In this document: piece by piece, positions 51,957 through 61,066 of the stretch | How positions within the stretch are numbered: the first letter of the stretch is position 1 | How the letters are laid out: the number at the start of each line of letters is the position of its first letter | Assembly: GCA_964514655.1 (NCBI GenBank) | Contig: CAZEQY010000009.1 | Span: 42,155 to 106,154, forward strand | Length of the DNA: 64,000 bases | Direction: 5' to 3' | Source: SZAS-7 sp964514655 | Lineage (GTDB): Bacteria > Chlamydiota > Chlamydiia > Chlamydiales > FEN-1388 | Translations under genes and position numbers: made by a program | Notes under the pieces: model-generated | What the model was told of the DNA's origin: nothing | Seen by the model: only the letters and a program-made list of their open reading frames with translations | Databases searched by the model: none

Positions 51957-52562
51957 TCACTGAATAAGCCGCTTTGCGGTGAGCAAGACTAAAAGAAAAA
52001 ATAAAAGCGTAAGAAACGAAAGGAAATAGCCTACCAAGACAAATAGACCGTCATCCTCAAGCACGCCAAAGGCAATAAAGAGTATTGCCCAAGCAGCAAG
52101 TAGGTTAGATAGTGGAATAGGTAGCGGTAAAGCTAATACTATTCCAAGCATAAGGATCATAAAGCCATTAAGCTTTTCCATAAAGCTAGAGTGGCAGAGC
52201 CAAGGAAATCGCGGGTGGACCCAGCGTTTCATTTTGCGCACAAAGTAGAGTGTCTTATCTGTAATCGCATGCAGTATGTTTTGCGATATTTTTTTCTGCA
52301 GTAACCCCGCCGGCAGCCATATCTTCTTTCCAAAGACCATCCTCGCACCAAAAAACGCAATCATGATTCCAAATGGTGTTGAAAAACCAGGTATCTGAAT
52401 GGGCTGACAAAAGGGCAAGCATAATAAAAGCACAATGAGTGGTCGACCCTTACCGGAAAGCACATGTAAAATTTCAGAAATAGAAAGCGACTTATCTTTT
52501 GCTTCTTCTTGCAAAAGGACAATTTCTTCTTCTAACGTGCGAAATTCTTTTACTTTAGGCAT
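51957..52562 (-). CDS. ExoD-family membrane protein
   Basis: About 201 residues in the ExoD family, named for exopolysaccharide synthesis in rhizobia; the molecular role is unknown. Cytoplasmic N-terminus (SLSISEILHVLSGKGRPLIVL), then the hydrophobic core IPGFSTPFGIMIAFFGARMVFGK with WLPAGLLQKK, and paired C-terminal helices (LPLPIPLSNLLAAWAILFIAFG). I use the ATG at 52562; an ATG 18 nt earlier overlaps selU more deeply. Both have weak ribosome sites. It overlaps the end of selU by 13 nt and is in the serS-selU operon. Confidence 0.85.
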   Translation of the reverse strand: MPKVKEFRTLEEEIVLLQEEAKDKSLSISEILHVLSGKGRPLIVLLLCLPFCQPIQIPGFSTPFGIMIAFFGARMVFGKKIWLPAGLLQKKISQNILHAITDKTLYFVRKMKRWVHPRFPWLCHSSFMEKLNGFMILMLGIVLALPLPIPLSNLLAAWAILFIAFGVLEDDGLFVLVGYFLSFLTLLFFLLVLLTAKRLIQ

Positions 52563-53545
52563 TGTAAACTCGTTGCCCATTCATCTGGAGAAAGATCTTG
52601 TTCAGGCAGGCGCATAACGGGCCCCTTATGCTTTGTAATGGCATATTCATATGCCTTATCATAGTATTCAAGCAGCAGCACAATAGCATCTACTAAAGAG
52701 CCTTGTTCAATATAGCTAAGCACAAGTTTTGTATTTTGTCCACCAAGTCGCTTTGCAAGTTTTTGCGTTGCAAGCATAAGCTGTTCCTTAGAGAACTTGC
52801 TGTAGAGATCCAAGATGCGATGAATACGCAAATCTAGAGAACTATTCATAACAACAAGTGTCGCTTGCCTCATGGCATCAAAAAATGGTGTAGGTATCTG
52901 GCAGCGACCAATTAATCGGCTTTCATCTTCAACCCAAACTGGGACTTCTTGATTGAACCTATACAATGTGTAGGCAAGTTCATTTTCAAATTGCTCAATA
53001 GACGGCTGACTAGAATCTAATAGCTCGCCGTAAACGCTGCCACGATGGCACGCTAGTGCCTCTAGGTCTACCGTTTGCGTTTGCTGTTTTGCAAGTGCCT
53101 GAAGAACTTCTGTCTTGCCACAACCGGTAAATCCTCCCAACACAAAAAGTCTATAAGGCTTTCTAAGCACCGAAAGGCATAAACGCCGATAGGCTTTATA
53201 TCCGCCCTTAAGCTGTACTGTAGATATACCCGCAAAGTCTAAGAAGTAGCGAATAAAGCCTGAGCGCATGCCGCCTCGCCAGCAGTAGACGCGCGCACTT
53301 TTGCCATAACCATCTGCCTTATCGAGCATGGCAGACAGCTTTGGCCCAACAAGCTTCACGCCAAGGCGAATTGCAGCTTCTTTACCCTGCTTTTTATAAG
53401 CTGTACCAACAAGCGCACGCTCTTCATTCGTAAAAAGAGGCAAGCTAATAGCCCCAGGAAGCCTTGCATGCAAAAATTCCTGCGGGCTTCTTACATCAAA
53501 ACAGGGCGCATCACTTGCAAGAAAGTCCTGGCATGAAAGGGTCAT
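52550..53545 (-). CDS. mnmH: tRNA 2-selenouridine synthase (SelU/MnmH)
   Basis: 331 residues: N-terminal rhodanese domain (CFDVRSPQEFLHARLPGAI) with catalytic Cys in YCWRGGMRSG, and a C-terminal P-loop domain with Walker A GGFTGCGKT and WVEDESRLIG. Exchanges sulfur for selenium in the tRNA wobble base 2-thiouridine, possibly via a geranylated intermediate. No selenophosphate synthase (selD) is seen in the window. ATGA overlap with serS indicates translational coupling, pairing two tRNA enzymes. Confidence 0.94.
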   Translation of the reverse strand: MTLSCQDFLASDAPCFDVRSPQEFLHARLPGAISLPLFTNEERALVGTAYKKQGKEAAIRLGVKLVGPKLSAMLDKADGYGKSARVYCWRGGMRSGFIRYFLDFAGISTVQLKGGYKAYRRLCLSVLRKPYRLFVLGGFTGCGKTEVLQALAKQQTQTVDLEALACHRGSVYGELLDSSQPSIEQFENELAYTLYRFNQEVPVWVEDESRLIGRCQIPTPFFDAMRQATLVVMNSSLDLRIHRILDLYSKFSKEQLMLATQKLAKRLGGQNTKLVLSYIEQGSLVDAIVLLLEYYDKAYEYAITKHKGPVMRLPEQDLSPDEWATSLQCLK

Positions 53546-54813
53546 GAAAGACGGTCTAATCCCCCAAGATATGGCCTCAAAGCTTTTGGAATAATCACAC
53601 TGCCATCTGGCTGCTGATTATTTTCTAAAAGAGCAACCATAAGGCGGCTTGTAGCAAGCCCTGAGCCATTTAATGTATGAACAAGCTCTGGCTTTTCGCC
53701 TTTTTTTCTGTAGCGAATTTGGCCACGACGCGCTTGATAGTCTGTACAGTTAGAAATAGACGATACTTCGTAATAGCGATTTTGCCCTGGCAGCCACACT
53801 TCAACATCTATTGTTCTACTAGAAGCAAACGACATGTCGCCTGTTACTAGCAGCATGCTGCGATGGTGCAGCTCAAGCCCCTCCAAAATACCTTCTGCGC
53901 GTCTTACCATCTCGTTAAAGAGGTTCATAGACTGATCAGGAGCACAAAAGGCAAACATCTCTACCTTATTAAACTGGTGCATGCGGATAAGGCCGCGCTC
54001 GGTTGATCCTGCAGCGCCAGCTTCTCTACGAAAACATGGCGAGTAGGCAATGTAGCGTAGCGGCAAAGCCTCTTCCGGCAGTATCTCATCACTATGCATA
54101 CCGTTTAAGGCTACTTCTGCAGTGGGAATTAGATAGAGAGGATTTTCTTCTTCAGCAATTTTATACTGCTGGTTTTCAAATTTTGGCAGCATCCCTGCAC
54201 TAAAGAGGATATCTCTTTTCACAGCAATAGGAGGCATAATTTGTTGCCAGCCATCTTTTATGTGAAAGTCAATCATGTAGTTAAGTAGTGCCCATTCTAG
54301 TCGCGCGCCCATTCCTGTGTAGATAGGCCAGCCAGAACCTGTAAGTTTCGATCCGCGCTCAAAATCAAATAGCTTGAGCTTATCGTTAAGCTCTAGGTGA
54401 TTTTTGAATGTAAAGCTAAACTCAGGTTTTTGCCCCCAAATTTTTACCTGTACGTTTTCTTTGGGGTCTAGCGCTACTTTAATATCGTCCATAGGCAGGT
54501 TTGGAAGACGTGCCAAAGTGTCGATAAAATGGGCTTCAAGGCCTGTAAGTTCAGTATCTAGGCTATGAATTTCATCTGAGTGTTTAGCAACTTCTTGTAC
54601 AAGATGATCTGCATTTTCGCCCTTTCGCTTCATCATGCCGATAGTGTCTGATGCGCTGTTACGGCTTGCTTTTAGCTGTTCTACGCGGGTTTTCTTTTCG
54701 CGAATCTGTGTGTCAAGGTCAAGTAGCAAAGAAATGTCTGCATCGGGAACTTTAGACTTTAGCTGTTTTGCCACCTCTTCTGGCGCTTTACGAATCAGTT
54801 TGATATCCAACAT
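53542..54813 (-). CDS. serS: Seryl-tRNA synthetase
   Basis: 423 residues. N-terminal coiled-coil tRNA-binding arm (MLDIKLIRKAPEEVAKQL through ARLPNLPMDD), then class II core: YLIPTAEVAL, motif 2 PCFRREAGAAGSTERGLIR, HQFNKVEMFAF, and motif 3 NGSGLATSRLMVALLE. The ATG at 54813 gives the usual MLDIKLIRK start and has GGAG about 9 nt upstream. The earlier frame start at 54861 is unlike the family. First gene of serS-mnmH-exoD. Confidence 0.97.
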   Translation of the reverse strand: MLDIKLIRKAPEEVAKQLKSKVPDADISLLLDLDTQIREKKTRVEQLKASRNSASDTIGMMKRKGENADHLVQEVAKHSDEIHSLDTELTGLEAHFIDTLARLPNLPMDDIKVALDPKENVQVKIWGQKPEFSFTFKNHLELNDKLKLFDFERGSKLTGSGWPIYTGMGARLEWALLNYMIDFHIKDGWQQIMPPIAVKRDILFSAGMLPKFENQQYKIAEEENPLYLIPTAEVALNGMHSDEILPEEALPLRYIAYSPCFRREAGAAGSTERGLIRMHQFNKVEMFAFCAPDQSMNLFNEMVRRAEGILEGLELHHRSMLLVTGDMSFASSRTIDVEVWLPGQNRYYEVSSISNCTDYQARRGQIRYRKKGEKPELVHTLNGSGLATSRLMVALLENNQQPDGSVIIPKALRPYLGGLDRLS

Positions 54814-54956
54814 GAAATGAATCTCCAATTGTTTCGTATAGGATAGCAAAAAGTAGTGCAAAAGTAACCACTAAAATTCAATGATATAGTACTCTTTTGG
54901 CTATGAGTACCGTGACATCTGGAAGGCCACGAGCCTTAAAAAGGCGAAACGCTCGA

Positions 54957-56282
54957 ATGAGCCACGAAAAGCTAACCGTGGGGCAGTATCTGCTTAAGCG
55001 GCTGCAGCAGCTTGGGCTCTTGCATTTTTTTGCCACACCTCACCCAAATCTTGAAAGTCTTTCTGCAACGATCCAAGAACATCCAAAAATTTCACTTGTC
55101 ATAAACCCATCTATTGAATCTGCCGGCGCCATGGCTGATGGGTATGGTAAAGCAAAAGGCATTTCTGCATTAGCTATAGAAAGGCACGGCGGACAGGCAC
55201 TTGACATATTGATGCGAGCATCCGTTGAATCTGTTCCCCTCGTCATGGTATTTGGTAAAAGCGAAAAAGACCTGCCCACCGATGAATCCAGCATTTTAGA
55301 AAAGCTCTATCGCCAGTATAGCGCATCGTGGACAGAGCTTTCTGATCCTGCACTTGCAGCAAAAAAAATAGATCGCGTACTAGACTATTGCCATTTTTTT
55401 AAAAAGCCGGTCTGTATAGAACTTCCGAAAGAAGTTGTAGACTGCTATATTCCGCAGCATGTCTATCAAGCTACAGAATTTGGCATATCAGATCCAGATA
55501 CACTTGATGAAGTGCTTTTAGAGCTAGAAGCGCTTTTTAGTAAGGCAAAACACCCCCTCATACATGTTGATCGCGAGCTTATTGCCCATAAGGCAGAATC
55601 AGCGCTGCTTCACTTTGCTGAATGCTGGCATATCCCCATAACAAGCACGCGTGTGGCAAAAACATTTACACTAGAAGCTCACCCCAACTACTGCGGCACA
55701 CTGACAGAAGACCTTGCCCACAAATCAGATCTCATCTGCGTAATCGGCCAAAATGGCCATAAGCTTCAGCACAAGGGCCACGACATCTTAATCACCGCTC
55801 AAGATGTAAAAATCGACTCTAGACACTACCCTCAGCTGTTACTAAAAGAAGTGCTAGTGTCCATGTGCTCGTTTGAGCCACATAGAAGGCAGAAGTTATG
55901 GCATACGCGCGAACAGCCAGACTCACTTCTTGAAGATGTCATCATCACCTCGCGCGATCCGGAACTATTAGAATGTATGGAACCCTACTTTACAGGGGAT
56001 GTCATCTCAAGCACGATAACAGGCCCAAACTACAGCCTTGCAAGTGCCATTGGCGCCTGTAAAGCCCTGCCTTTTAAGCGCCCAATCGTCATACTCGATG
56101 AAATAGACATTCGCGCAAGCCTAAGCGAACTCTACCTTGCCCACGAAGAGTGCCTTCCCCTAATCATCTGCGTCTTAGGCAACGGAAGCTGGCTAAAGGG
56201 ACTTTTTCCCGACATCCCAGTCTTTCGCCGCCGCATCCCCGAATCACTGCCTCACGAACTCGTCGTCATCTCTCTCGATTAA
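54957..56282 (+). CDS. ThDP-fold decarboxylase-like protein lacking cofactor motif
   Basis: About 441 residues. The N-terminal domain resembles pyruvate/indolepyruvate decarboxylases: LTVGQYLLKRLQQLG, FFATPHPNLE, MADGYGKAKG. However, the position of the catalytic Glu (E-L-N-C-G in pyruvate decarboxylase) is Ile; the Glu is one residue later. At the C-terminus the ThDP-Mg motif GDG-x(~25)-NN reads DEI and GN (ILDEIDIRASLSEL; VLGNGSW). It is also about 100 residues shorter than the active enzymes. It is therefore likely not a ThDP enzyme. An ATG at 54903 is an alternative start, with a -10-like TATAGT just upstream; the later ATG fits the family better. Confidence 0.6.
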   Translation: MSHEKLTVGQYLLKRLQQLGLLHFFATPHPNLESLSATIQEHPKISLVINPSIESAGAMADGYGKAKGISALAIERHGGQALDILMRASVESVPLVMVFGKSEKDLPTDESSILEKLYRQYSASWTELSDPALAAKKIDRVLDYCHFFKKPVCIELPKEVVDCYIPQHVYQATEFGISDPDTLDEVLLELEALFSKAKHPLIHVDRELIAHKAESALLHFAECWHIPITSTRVAKTFTLEAHPNYCGTLTEDLAHKSDLICVIGQNGHKLQHKGHDILITAQDVKIDSRHYPQLLLKEVLVSMCSFEPHRRQKLWHTREQPDSLLEDVIITSRDPELLECMEPYFTGDVISSTITGPNYSLASAIGACKALPFKRPIVILDEIDIRASLSELYLAHEECLPLIICVLGNGSWLKGLFPDIPVFRRRIPESLPHELVVISLD

Positions 56283-56323
56283 GCCTGCTTGCAAAAATTT
56301 ACTGTACTTAGTACATAGAGACT

Positions 56324-58555
56324 ATGGAAGAGTTTGAAAAAGCGGGCATTTTTTACTTAGGAAAAAATGTCACTACACAAGCATATGAGCTCTATGACTC
56401 AAAAGACCTTACCACTCACGCTGTATGCGTAGGCATGACAGGTAGCGGTAAGACGGGTTTGGGCATTACTCTACTTGAAGAAGCAGCTCTTGATAAGATC
56501 CCCGCCATCATTATTGACCCCAAGGGAGATGTTACAAACCTACTTCTTAGCTTTCCGGAACTTAGAGCAGATGACTTTTTACCATGGGTAGATCCGGCTG
56601 ATGCCGAGCGCAAGGGCAAAAGCGTGCAAGACTTTGCTGCAGATACAGCAAAAACATGGAAAGATGGCCTTGCAAGTTGGGGAGAATCTTCTGAGAGAAT
56701 CCGCAATCTCAAAAACGCCGTCGACATGGTCATCTACACCCCTGCAAGCAATAAAGGAGTGCCTCTATCGATACTCAACTCCTTTACCGCACCGCCAGAA
56801 GATGAACGAAGCGATATGCGCGACAAGATTATGTCGGTAACTTCAAGCTTGCTTGGCCTACTTGGCATTACCGCTGATCCAATAAAAAGTAAAGAACACA
56901 TCCTTATCTCTACAATTCTTAACGATGCCTGGCAAAAAGGTGAAAACGTCGATATCCCCACACTTATACAGGCGATACAAAAGCCTAGCTTTGTAAAAAT
57001 AGGCGCACTTGACATCGACACTTTTTATCCTCCAAAAGAGCGTATGGAGCTTTCGATAAGCTTAAATAACCTGCTAGCTTCTCCCGGCTTTCAGGCATGG
57101 ATGGAGGGCGAGCCTTTAGATATCCAAAGACTGATGTATTCAAAAGATGGCAAGCCCAAACTCTCTATTATTTCTATCGCCCACCTCTCAGATAGCGAGC
57201 GGATGTTTTTTGTGACGCTGCTCTTAAACCAGCTGATCTCGTGGATGCGCCTGCAACCAGGAACGTCGAGCCTTCGCGCGCTTTTATATATGGACGAAAT
57301 CTTTGGCTACTTTCCACCTACTGCTATGCCGCCATCTAAGCTGCCCATGCTTACGCTCTTAAAACAGGCGCGTGCCTTTGGCCTTGGCATTGTGCTAGTC
57401 ACGCAAAACCCTGTAGACTTAGACTATAAAGGCCTTGCCAACTGCGGCACGTGGTTTATAGGCAAGCTACAAACAGATAGAGACAAAAAAAAGGTCATAG
57501 AAGGGCTTAATGGCGATATAGATAGCGCCATACTCGATAAGACAGGCAATCGAACCTTTATTTTGCGAAGTATCTACAAAAAAGAGCCAAGCCTCTTTCA
57601 GACAAGGTGGACGCTGTCTTACCTAAAAGGCCCTTTGACGCTTAATCAGATTGCCCTTTTAACAATAAAGCAGCCCGTCACTAAGCAGCAACCACCCGCA
57701 CCCATAAAGCCACAAGCACATCCTGCAGTAGATGAATACTATGCAGATAGAGGCGCACAAAATCACTATACACCCAAGGTTCTCGTAGTAGCAAAGCTTC
57801 ATTATGTTGATGCTAAAAGCAAAATAGACACGTGGACAACGTGCAAATTTGCCTTTGATGCTGATCTAAACTGGGACACAAAAGAAGATGTAAGCAATAT
57901 AGCCCTTGCGAATCAGCCAAAAGAAGATAGTAGCTTTGAAGAGCTGCCACCATCTCTCATGCAAGAAAAAACCTTTTCTCAATACGCTAAAAGCATAGCA
58001 CTGAAGTTGTATCAAAACGAAATGCTACATATGTATACAGCACCCGATTCTGCCCTCACCTCAACGTGGGGAGAATCAGAAGGAGATTTTAGGGCAAAAG
58101 CTGCAATCAATATGCGCCAAAAGCGCGATGAAGAGATCAAAAAGCTTAAAGCTAAATACGAAACGAAAATGAGCGCCATCCAAGAAAAGATGAAAAAAGC
58201 TTCTAGCTCTGTAGAAGATAAGCAGCAAAAGTCCTGGATTGGCAAAACGCAAGCTGCAATATCGCTTGGAGCTACATTACTTGGCGCATTTATGGGCAAA
58301 AAATCCTTAACGCGCGCTGAATCCACGCTTAAATCAGCAAGCCGCATTGCAAAACAAAGCCAGGATGTATCGCGCGCAGAAGAGTCTTACAGCGACCTTG
58401 AAGGCCAGCTAAAAGCGCTACAAAAACAGATGGACGATGAAATGCCCTCAATAACAGTAGACCCCCAGCAAATTGCCATCGAAACCATCAGCATCGCCCC
58501 CAAAAAAAGCGACATTATCATAGAAAAAACAGCCCTCCTTTGGTGGCCCATATAA
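56324..58555 (+). CDS. HerA/VirB4-like P-loop ATPase with DUF87 core
   Basis: 743 residues. Walker A GMTGSGKTG (within AVCVGMTGSGKTGLG) and PAIIIDPKGDVTNLLL near the N-terminus, Walker B ALLYMDEIFGYFPP, and VLVTQNPVDLDYKGL, the HerA-type helicase/pilus-ATPase pattern. The C-terminal ~200 residues carry a charged coiled coil (RQKRDEEIKKLKAKYETKM) and a short hydrophobic part. The family includes DNA-end-processing and conjugation motors; this branch is uncharacterised. No HerA-linked nuclease NurA is beside it. A GTAC/GTAC palindrome is close upstream of the start. Single gene. Confidence 0.8.
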   Translation: MEEFEKAGIFYLGKNVTTQAYELYDSKDLTTHAVCVGMTGSGKTGLGITLLEEAALDKIPAIIIDPKGDVTNLLLSFPELRADDFLPWVDPADAERKGKSVQDFAADTAKTWKDGLASWGESSERIRNLKNAVDMVIYTPASNKGVPLSILNSFTAPPEDERSDMRDKIMSVTSSLLGLLGITADPIKSKEHILISTILNDAWQKGENVDIPTLIQAIQKPSFVKIGALDIDTFYPPKERMELSISLNNLLASPGFQAWMEGEPLDIQRLMYSKDGKPKLSIISIAHLSDSERMFFVTLLLNQLISWMRLQPGTSSLRALLYMDEIFGYFPPTAMPPSKLPMLTLLKQARAFGLGIVLVTQNPVDLDYKGLANCGTWFIGKLQTDRDKKKVIEGLNGDIDSAILDKTGNRTFILRSIYKKEPSLFQTRWTLSYLKGPLTLNQIALLTIKQPVTKQQPPAPIKPQAHPAVDEYYADRGAQNHYTPKVLVVAKLHYVDAKSKIDTWTTCKFAFDADLNWDTKEDVSNIALANQPKEDSSFEELPPSLMQEKTFSQYAKSIALKLYQNEMLHMYTAPDSALTSTWGESEGDFRAKAAINMRQKRDEEIKKLKAKYETKMSAIQEKMKKASSSVEDKQQKSWIGKTQAAISLGATLLGAFMGKKSLTRAESTLKSASRIAKQSQDVSRAEESYSDLEGQLKALQKQMDDEMPSITVDPQQIAIETISIAPKKSDIIIEKTALLWWPI

Positions 58556-58650
58556 TGTTATCGAATTACAAATAAATTCATTACTTATTATCACTTGTAC
58601 TTTTTCTAAGACAACTGTATCTTGCTTTCTTTTTTCTTAAGGAAACTACA

Positions 58651-59085
58651 ATGTCATATCCAATACAAGAACGAACAAGATGGGATATCTCTGAAGCTGA
58701 CCTTGACAAGAAGCTTGCAGATGTTGACGACGCAATTATAAACACAAAAGGTCAGCTTGGCTTGCGCCGAGATCAGACCATCTATGACTTAATAGCAGAA
58801 TGTACAGAAAGAATCCGAACGTTTAAGATAAGGCCTGTAGTTACACTAAGTGAAGTAGCAGCCCCTCCATCACCTCCGGTTTTGCCTCAAAGAGAAGTTC
58901 GAGTAACAACACAGCAAAGCGAGGACACGCTCACCCTTGTTCACAAATGCGCTTGCAAGACATTCGTTCACATTGAACAAGTGAAAGTGCCCTATGTTTC
59001 GCTTACAAACCTGCCGGCAGCACCCGTATACTCGACCGAACAGTATCAAGGGACATTTGGATGGCTTCTCAATGGAATTAAATAG
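58651..59085 (+). CDS. Hypothetical protein, 144 residues
   Basis: Not recognised. Soluble, no signal peptide. N-terminal helical part (DISEADLDKKLADVDDAI), a Pro-rich stretch (AAPPSPPVLPQREV), and a C-terminal part with a Cys pair (HKCACKTFVHIEQVKV). AAGGAA lies before the ATG. It sits between the HerA-like ATPase and the 2OG oxygenase, probably as its own unit. Confidence 0.55.
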   Translation: MSYPIQERTRWDISEADLDKKLADVDDAIINTKGQLGLRRDQTIYDLIAECTERIRTFKIRPVVTLSEVAAPPSPPVLPQREVRVTTQQSEDTLTLVHKCACKTFVHIEQVKVPYVSLTNLPAAPVYSTEQYQGTFGWLLNGIK

Positions 59086-59132
59086 ATCTTGAGTGCTATT
59101 GTTTTTGGCGACCAAAAACTAATGGAGAGAAA

Positions 59133-60173
59133 ATGGCAAGCTATTTGAAGAGCATATCTGCGTTGTTTATTGTATGTGCAATGACAATTTGCGCCGCTAA
59201 CGAACAGATCCAAAGACTGGATCTAGATATCATTTCGTATGAGAGTTTAGTGCAAGAAGAGCCCGTGAGCATGGCCAAGCTAAAAGCGGCCCTACTTGAA
59301 AAGGGGATTGTTGGCATTACAGGCATTCCAGGCTATAGCCAAAAGGTCAAAAACTACATCGAATCTGCGAAACTTTTTGCAGCTTTACCCGAAGAAGTAA
59401 AAGAACAGTACGCCCCAAATCGCGAAGCGGGAGATCTTTTTTTAGGTTATGAAAAAGGCAAAGAAAAATTCAAGCGCCCAGATGGGACATGGGTAATCGA
59501 CGACCTTAAAGTCTCCTACTATGCATTTGTTCCGGACAATCCTTTAAATAAATGGCCAAAAGAAATCACGCTCAGCACTTCATATGAAGAACTTGGAACG
59601 CTCATGTCAGAAACGGCCACTCAAGTCATGCAAAAAATAGACCTGATAGGCCCTAGCACTGGCATTTCGCTAGATGGCGTACCGCGCGTGGGTAGAATGC
59701 TCTACTACCGCAAGGGAATAGAAAGCGCACAAGACAACCCCTTCTGGTGCGGGGCCCATTTTGATCATGGCCTGTTCACTGCACTGATTCCCTCTGTTTA
59801 CTTTGAAAATGGGCTCCAGATTGAAGAGCCAATAGAAGCTGGCCTTTTTGTAAGGACGCGCGGCGATGAAGAGTACAAAAAGGTCGTAGCAAATGACCCG
59901 GAAGTCATGCTCTTTCAAGTGGGAGAATTTGGCCAGCTTGTGACAAATGATGCTATCAAAGCAACAGAACATAGAGTTCACAAGGCATCTAAAGGGTCTA
60001 TAGAACGCTACAGCATGGCGCTATTTTTTGATGTGGCCATGGATACAGTAATCTATTCTACATCAGAACTTGCAAACGATGCGCGTTATGGCAATGGCCC
60101 GGGAGCACCTTGCTCTTATCTGCACTGGTCTGAAGAATCCTTTAAGCGATACATCGTAACAGAAGATTCTTGA
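59133..60173 (+). CDS. Exported 2-oxoglutarate/Fe(II) oxygenase-like protein
   Basis: 346 residues of the isopenicillin-N-synthase-like fold. The double-stranded helix keeps the iron triad: His209 and Asp211 in CGAHFDHGLF, and a distal His280 in ATEHRVHKA; Arg292-Tyr-Ser294 (ERYSMALFF) is the 2OG-binding pair. All are family-typical. Unusually the protein begins with a Sec-type signal peptide (SISALFIVCAMTICAANEQ), while such enzymes are nearly always cytosolic. Substrate unknown. GGAGAG lies before the ATG. The next gene encodes another small exported protein. Confidence 0.8.
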   Translation: MASYLKSISALFIVCAMTICAANEQIQRLDLDIISYESLVQEEPVSMAKLKAALLEKGIVGITGIPGYSQKVKNYIESAKLFAALPEEVKEQYAPNREAGDLFLGYEKGKEKFKRPDGTWVIDDLKVSYYAFVPDNPLNKWPKEITLSTSYEELGTLMSETATQVMQKIDLIGPSTGISLDGVPRVGRMLYYRKGIESAQDNPFWCGAHFDHGLFTALIPSVYFENGLQIEEPIEAGLFVRTRGDEEYKKVVANDPEVMLFQVGEFGQLVTNDAIKATEHRVHKASKGSIERYSMALFFDVAMDTVIYSTSELANDARYGNGPGAPCSYLHWSEESFKRYIVTEDS

Positions 60174-60219
60174 AGCAATCGATAGATTGTGGCAAAACAG
60201 GAAAAAAAGGAGTTTCTCT

Positions 60220-60507
60220 ATGTATAAGGCCCTTATTGCAGGCTTTCTTATGTTAAGTCCGGTAGCATCCTGTTTTGCCGATCAACTTCCCCCCTATGTA
60301 CAGGTGCAAGTTGATAACCTGAACCAAGAGGTAGCCCAGCTTAAGACCCAGCGCGATCAGCTGATGAATCAGATGAGCGCCCTTCAAAACTCAAACGACC
60401 CCAATGCATCATTTGGCAAAAGCCAGCTTCAGGCTCAAATCGACAGATTAAACTCGCAAATCGATAACGTCCAAAAGCAAATCCAGGCACTTCAAAAAGG
60501 CTCTTGA
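60220..60507 (+). CDS. Small exported coiled-coil protein
   Basis: 95 residues from the ATG at 60220 (AAGGAG upstream). Signal peptide (MYKALIAGFLMLSPVASCFA), then one long Gln/Asn-rich coiled coil (NLNQEVAQLKTQRDQLMNQM; QIDNVQKQIQALQ). Resembles the trimerisation or spacer helices of envelope proteins. No enzymatic motif. It could be anchored in or near the outer membrane; function unknown. Confidence 0.6.
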   Translation: MYKALIAGFLMLSPVASCFADQLPPYVQVQVDNLNQEVAQLKTQRDQLMNQMSALQNSNDPNASFGKSQLQAQIDRLNSQIDNVQKQIQALQKGS

Positions 60508-60564
60508 ATATAAAATTTAGTTGGTGTATCACAGATCAGAATCTACATTAAGGAGGAGATCTGT

Positions 60565-60903
60565 ATGATATGTCCAGCCTGCCCTATCATTGCCATGACA
60601 GGAAGCGCTATTAGCGCCTATTTTGGCTTTGATCGTAAAGACTTACGCCCCTATGCCGTAGTCGCTACCACTATTTTAACAGGAATAACCGTTTTAGCGC
60701 TGAGAGTGCTACTAGGCATCTCTCTTTGTGACGGCAATGGCAACTTTAGCCTACGAAATATCGCACAAGTAGGTGCTATTTCTATTGTGTTTGGAGTTGT
60801 CTATTCTATTGGCATAAAATTCTTGCTTAACCGCCTAATTCCCCTGCCACAAGAGCAACAAGCTAAACCCTGCTGCTGCAGTAACAACAAACAAGGAGAA
60901 TAG
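60565..60903 (+). CDS. Small Cys-rich membrane protein
   Basis: 112 residues with two or three membrane helices (YAVVATTILTGITVLALRVL; AQVGAISIVFGVVYSIGI). It starts with MICPACP and ends with a CCC stretch (AKPCCCSNNK), both possible metal ligands. AGGAGGAG precedes the ATG. It leads a run of tightly spaced genes ending in the multicopper oxidase; the 53-residue gene starts 2 nt later. A role in metal supply or export beside the oxidase is suggested by context. Confidence 0.6.
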   Translation: MICPACPIIAMTGSAISAYFGFDRKDLRPYAVVATTILTGITVLALRVLLGISLCDGNGNFSLRNIAQVGAISIVFGVVYSIGIKFLLNRLIPLPQEQQAKPCCCSNNKQGE

Positions 60904-60904
60904 C

Positions 60905-61066
60905 ATGTTATATACAATACTACTATCTATGCTCTTTGCATCATTTGATGCACCTATAATCGATACTAGCAAGGCATATACATGCCCACGCTGTCGTCGT
61001 AAAGAACCAAAAGGCCCTAAGAAACGTCCAGACCCTAGATATGTACCCGGAGCAAAAAAATCATGA
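60905..61066 (+). CDS. 53-residue protein with signal-like helix and CxxC
   Basis: A short gene: ATG at 60905 with AAGGAG 6 nt upstream, 53 codons, TGA at 61064-61066 overlapping the oxidase ATG (ATGA). Protein: hydrophobic start (MLYTILLSMLFASFDAP), then a CPRC pair (TCPRCRRKEPKGPKKRPD) in a very basic, Pro-rich tail. The ribosome site and the coupled overlap argue for a real gene. It may be a small exported metal-binding peptide supporting the oxidase. Confidence 0.65.
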   Translation: MLYTILLSMLFASFDAPIIDTSKAYTCPRCRRKEPKGPKKRPDPRYVPGAKKS

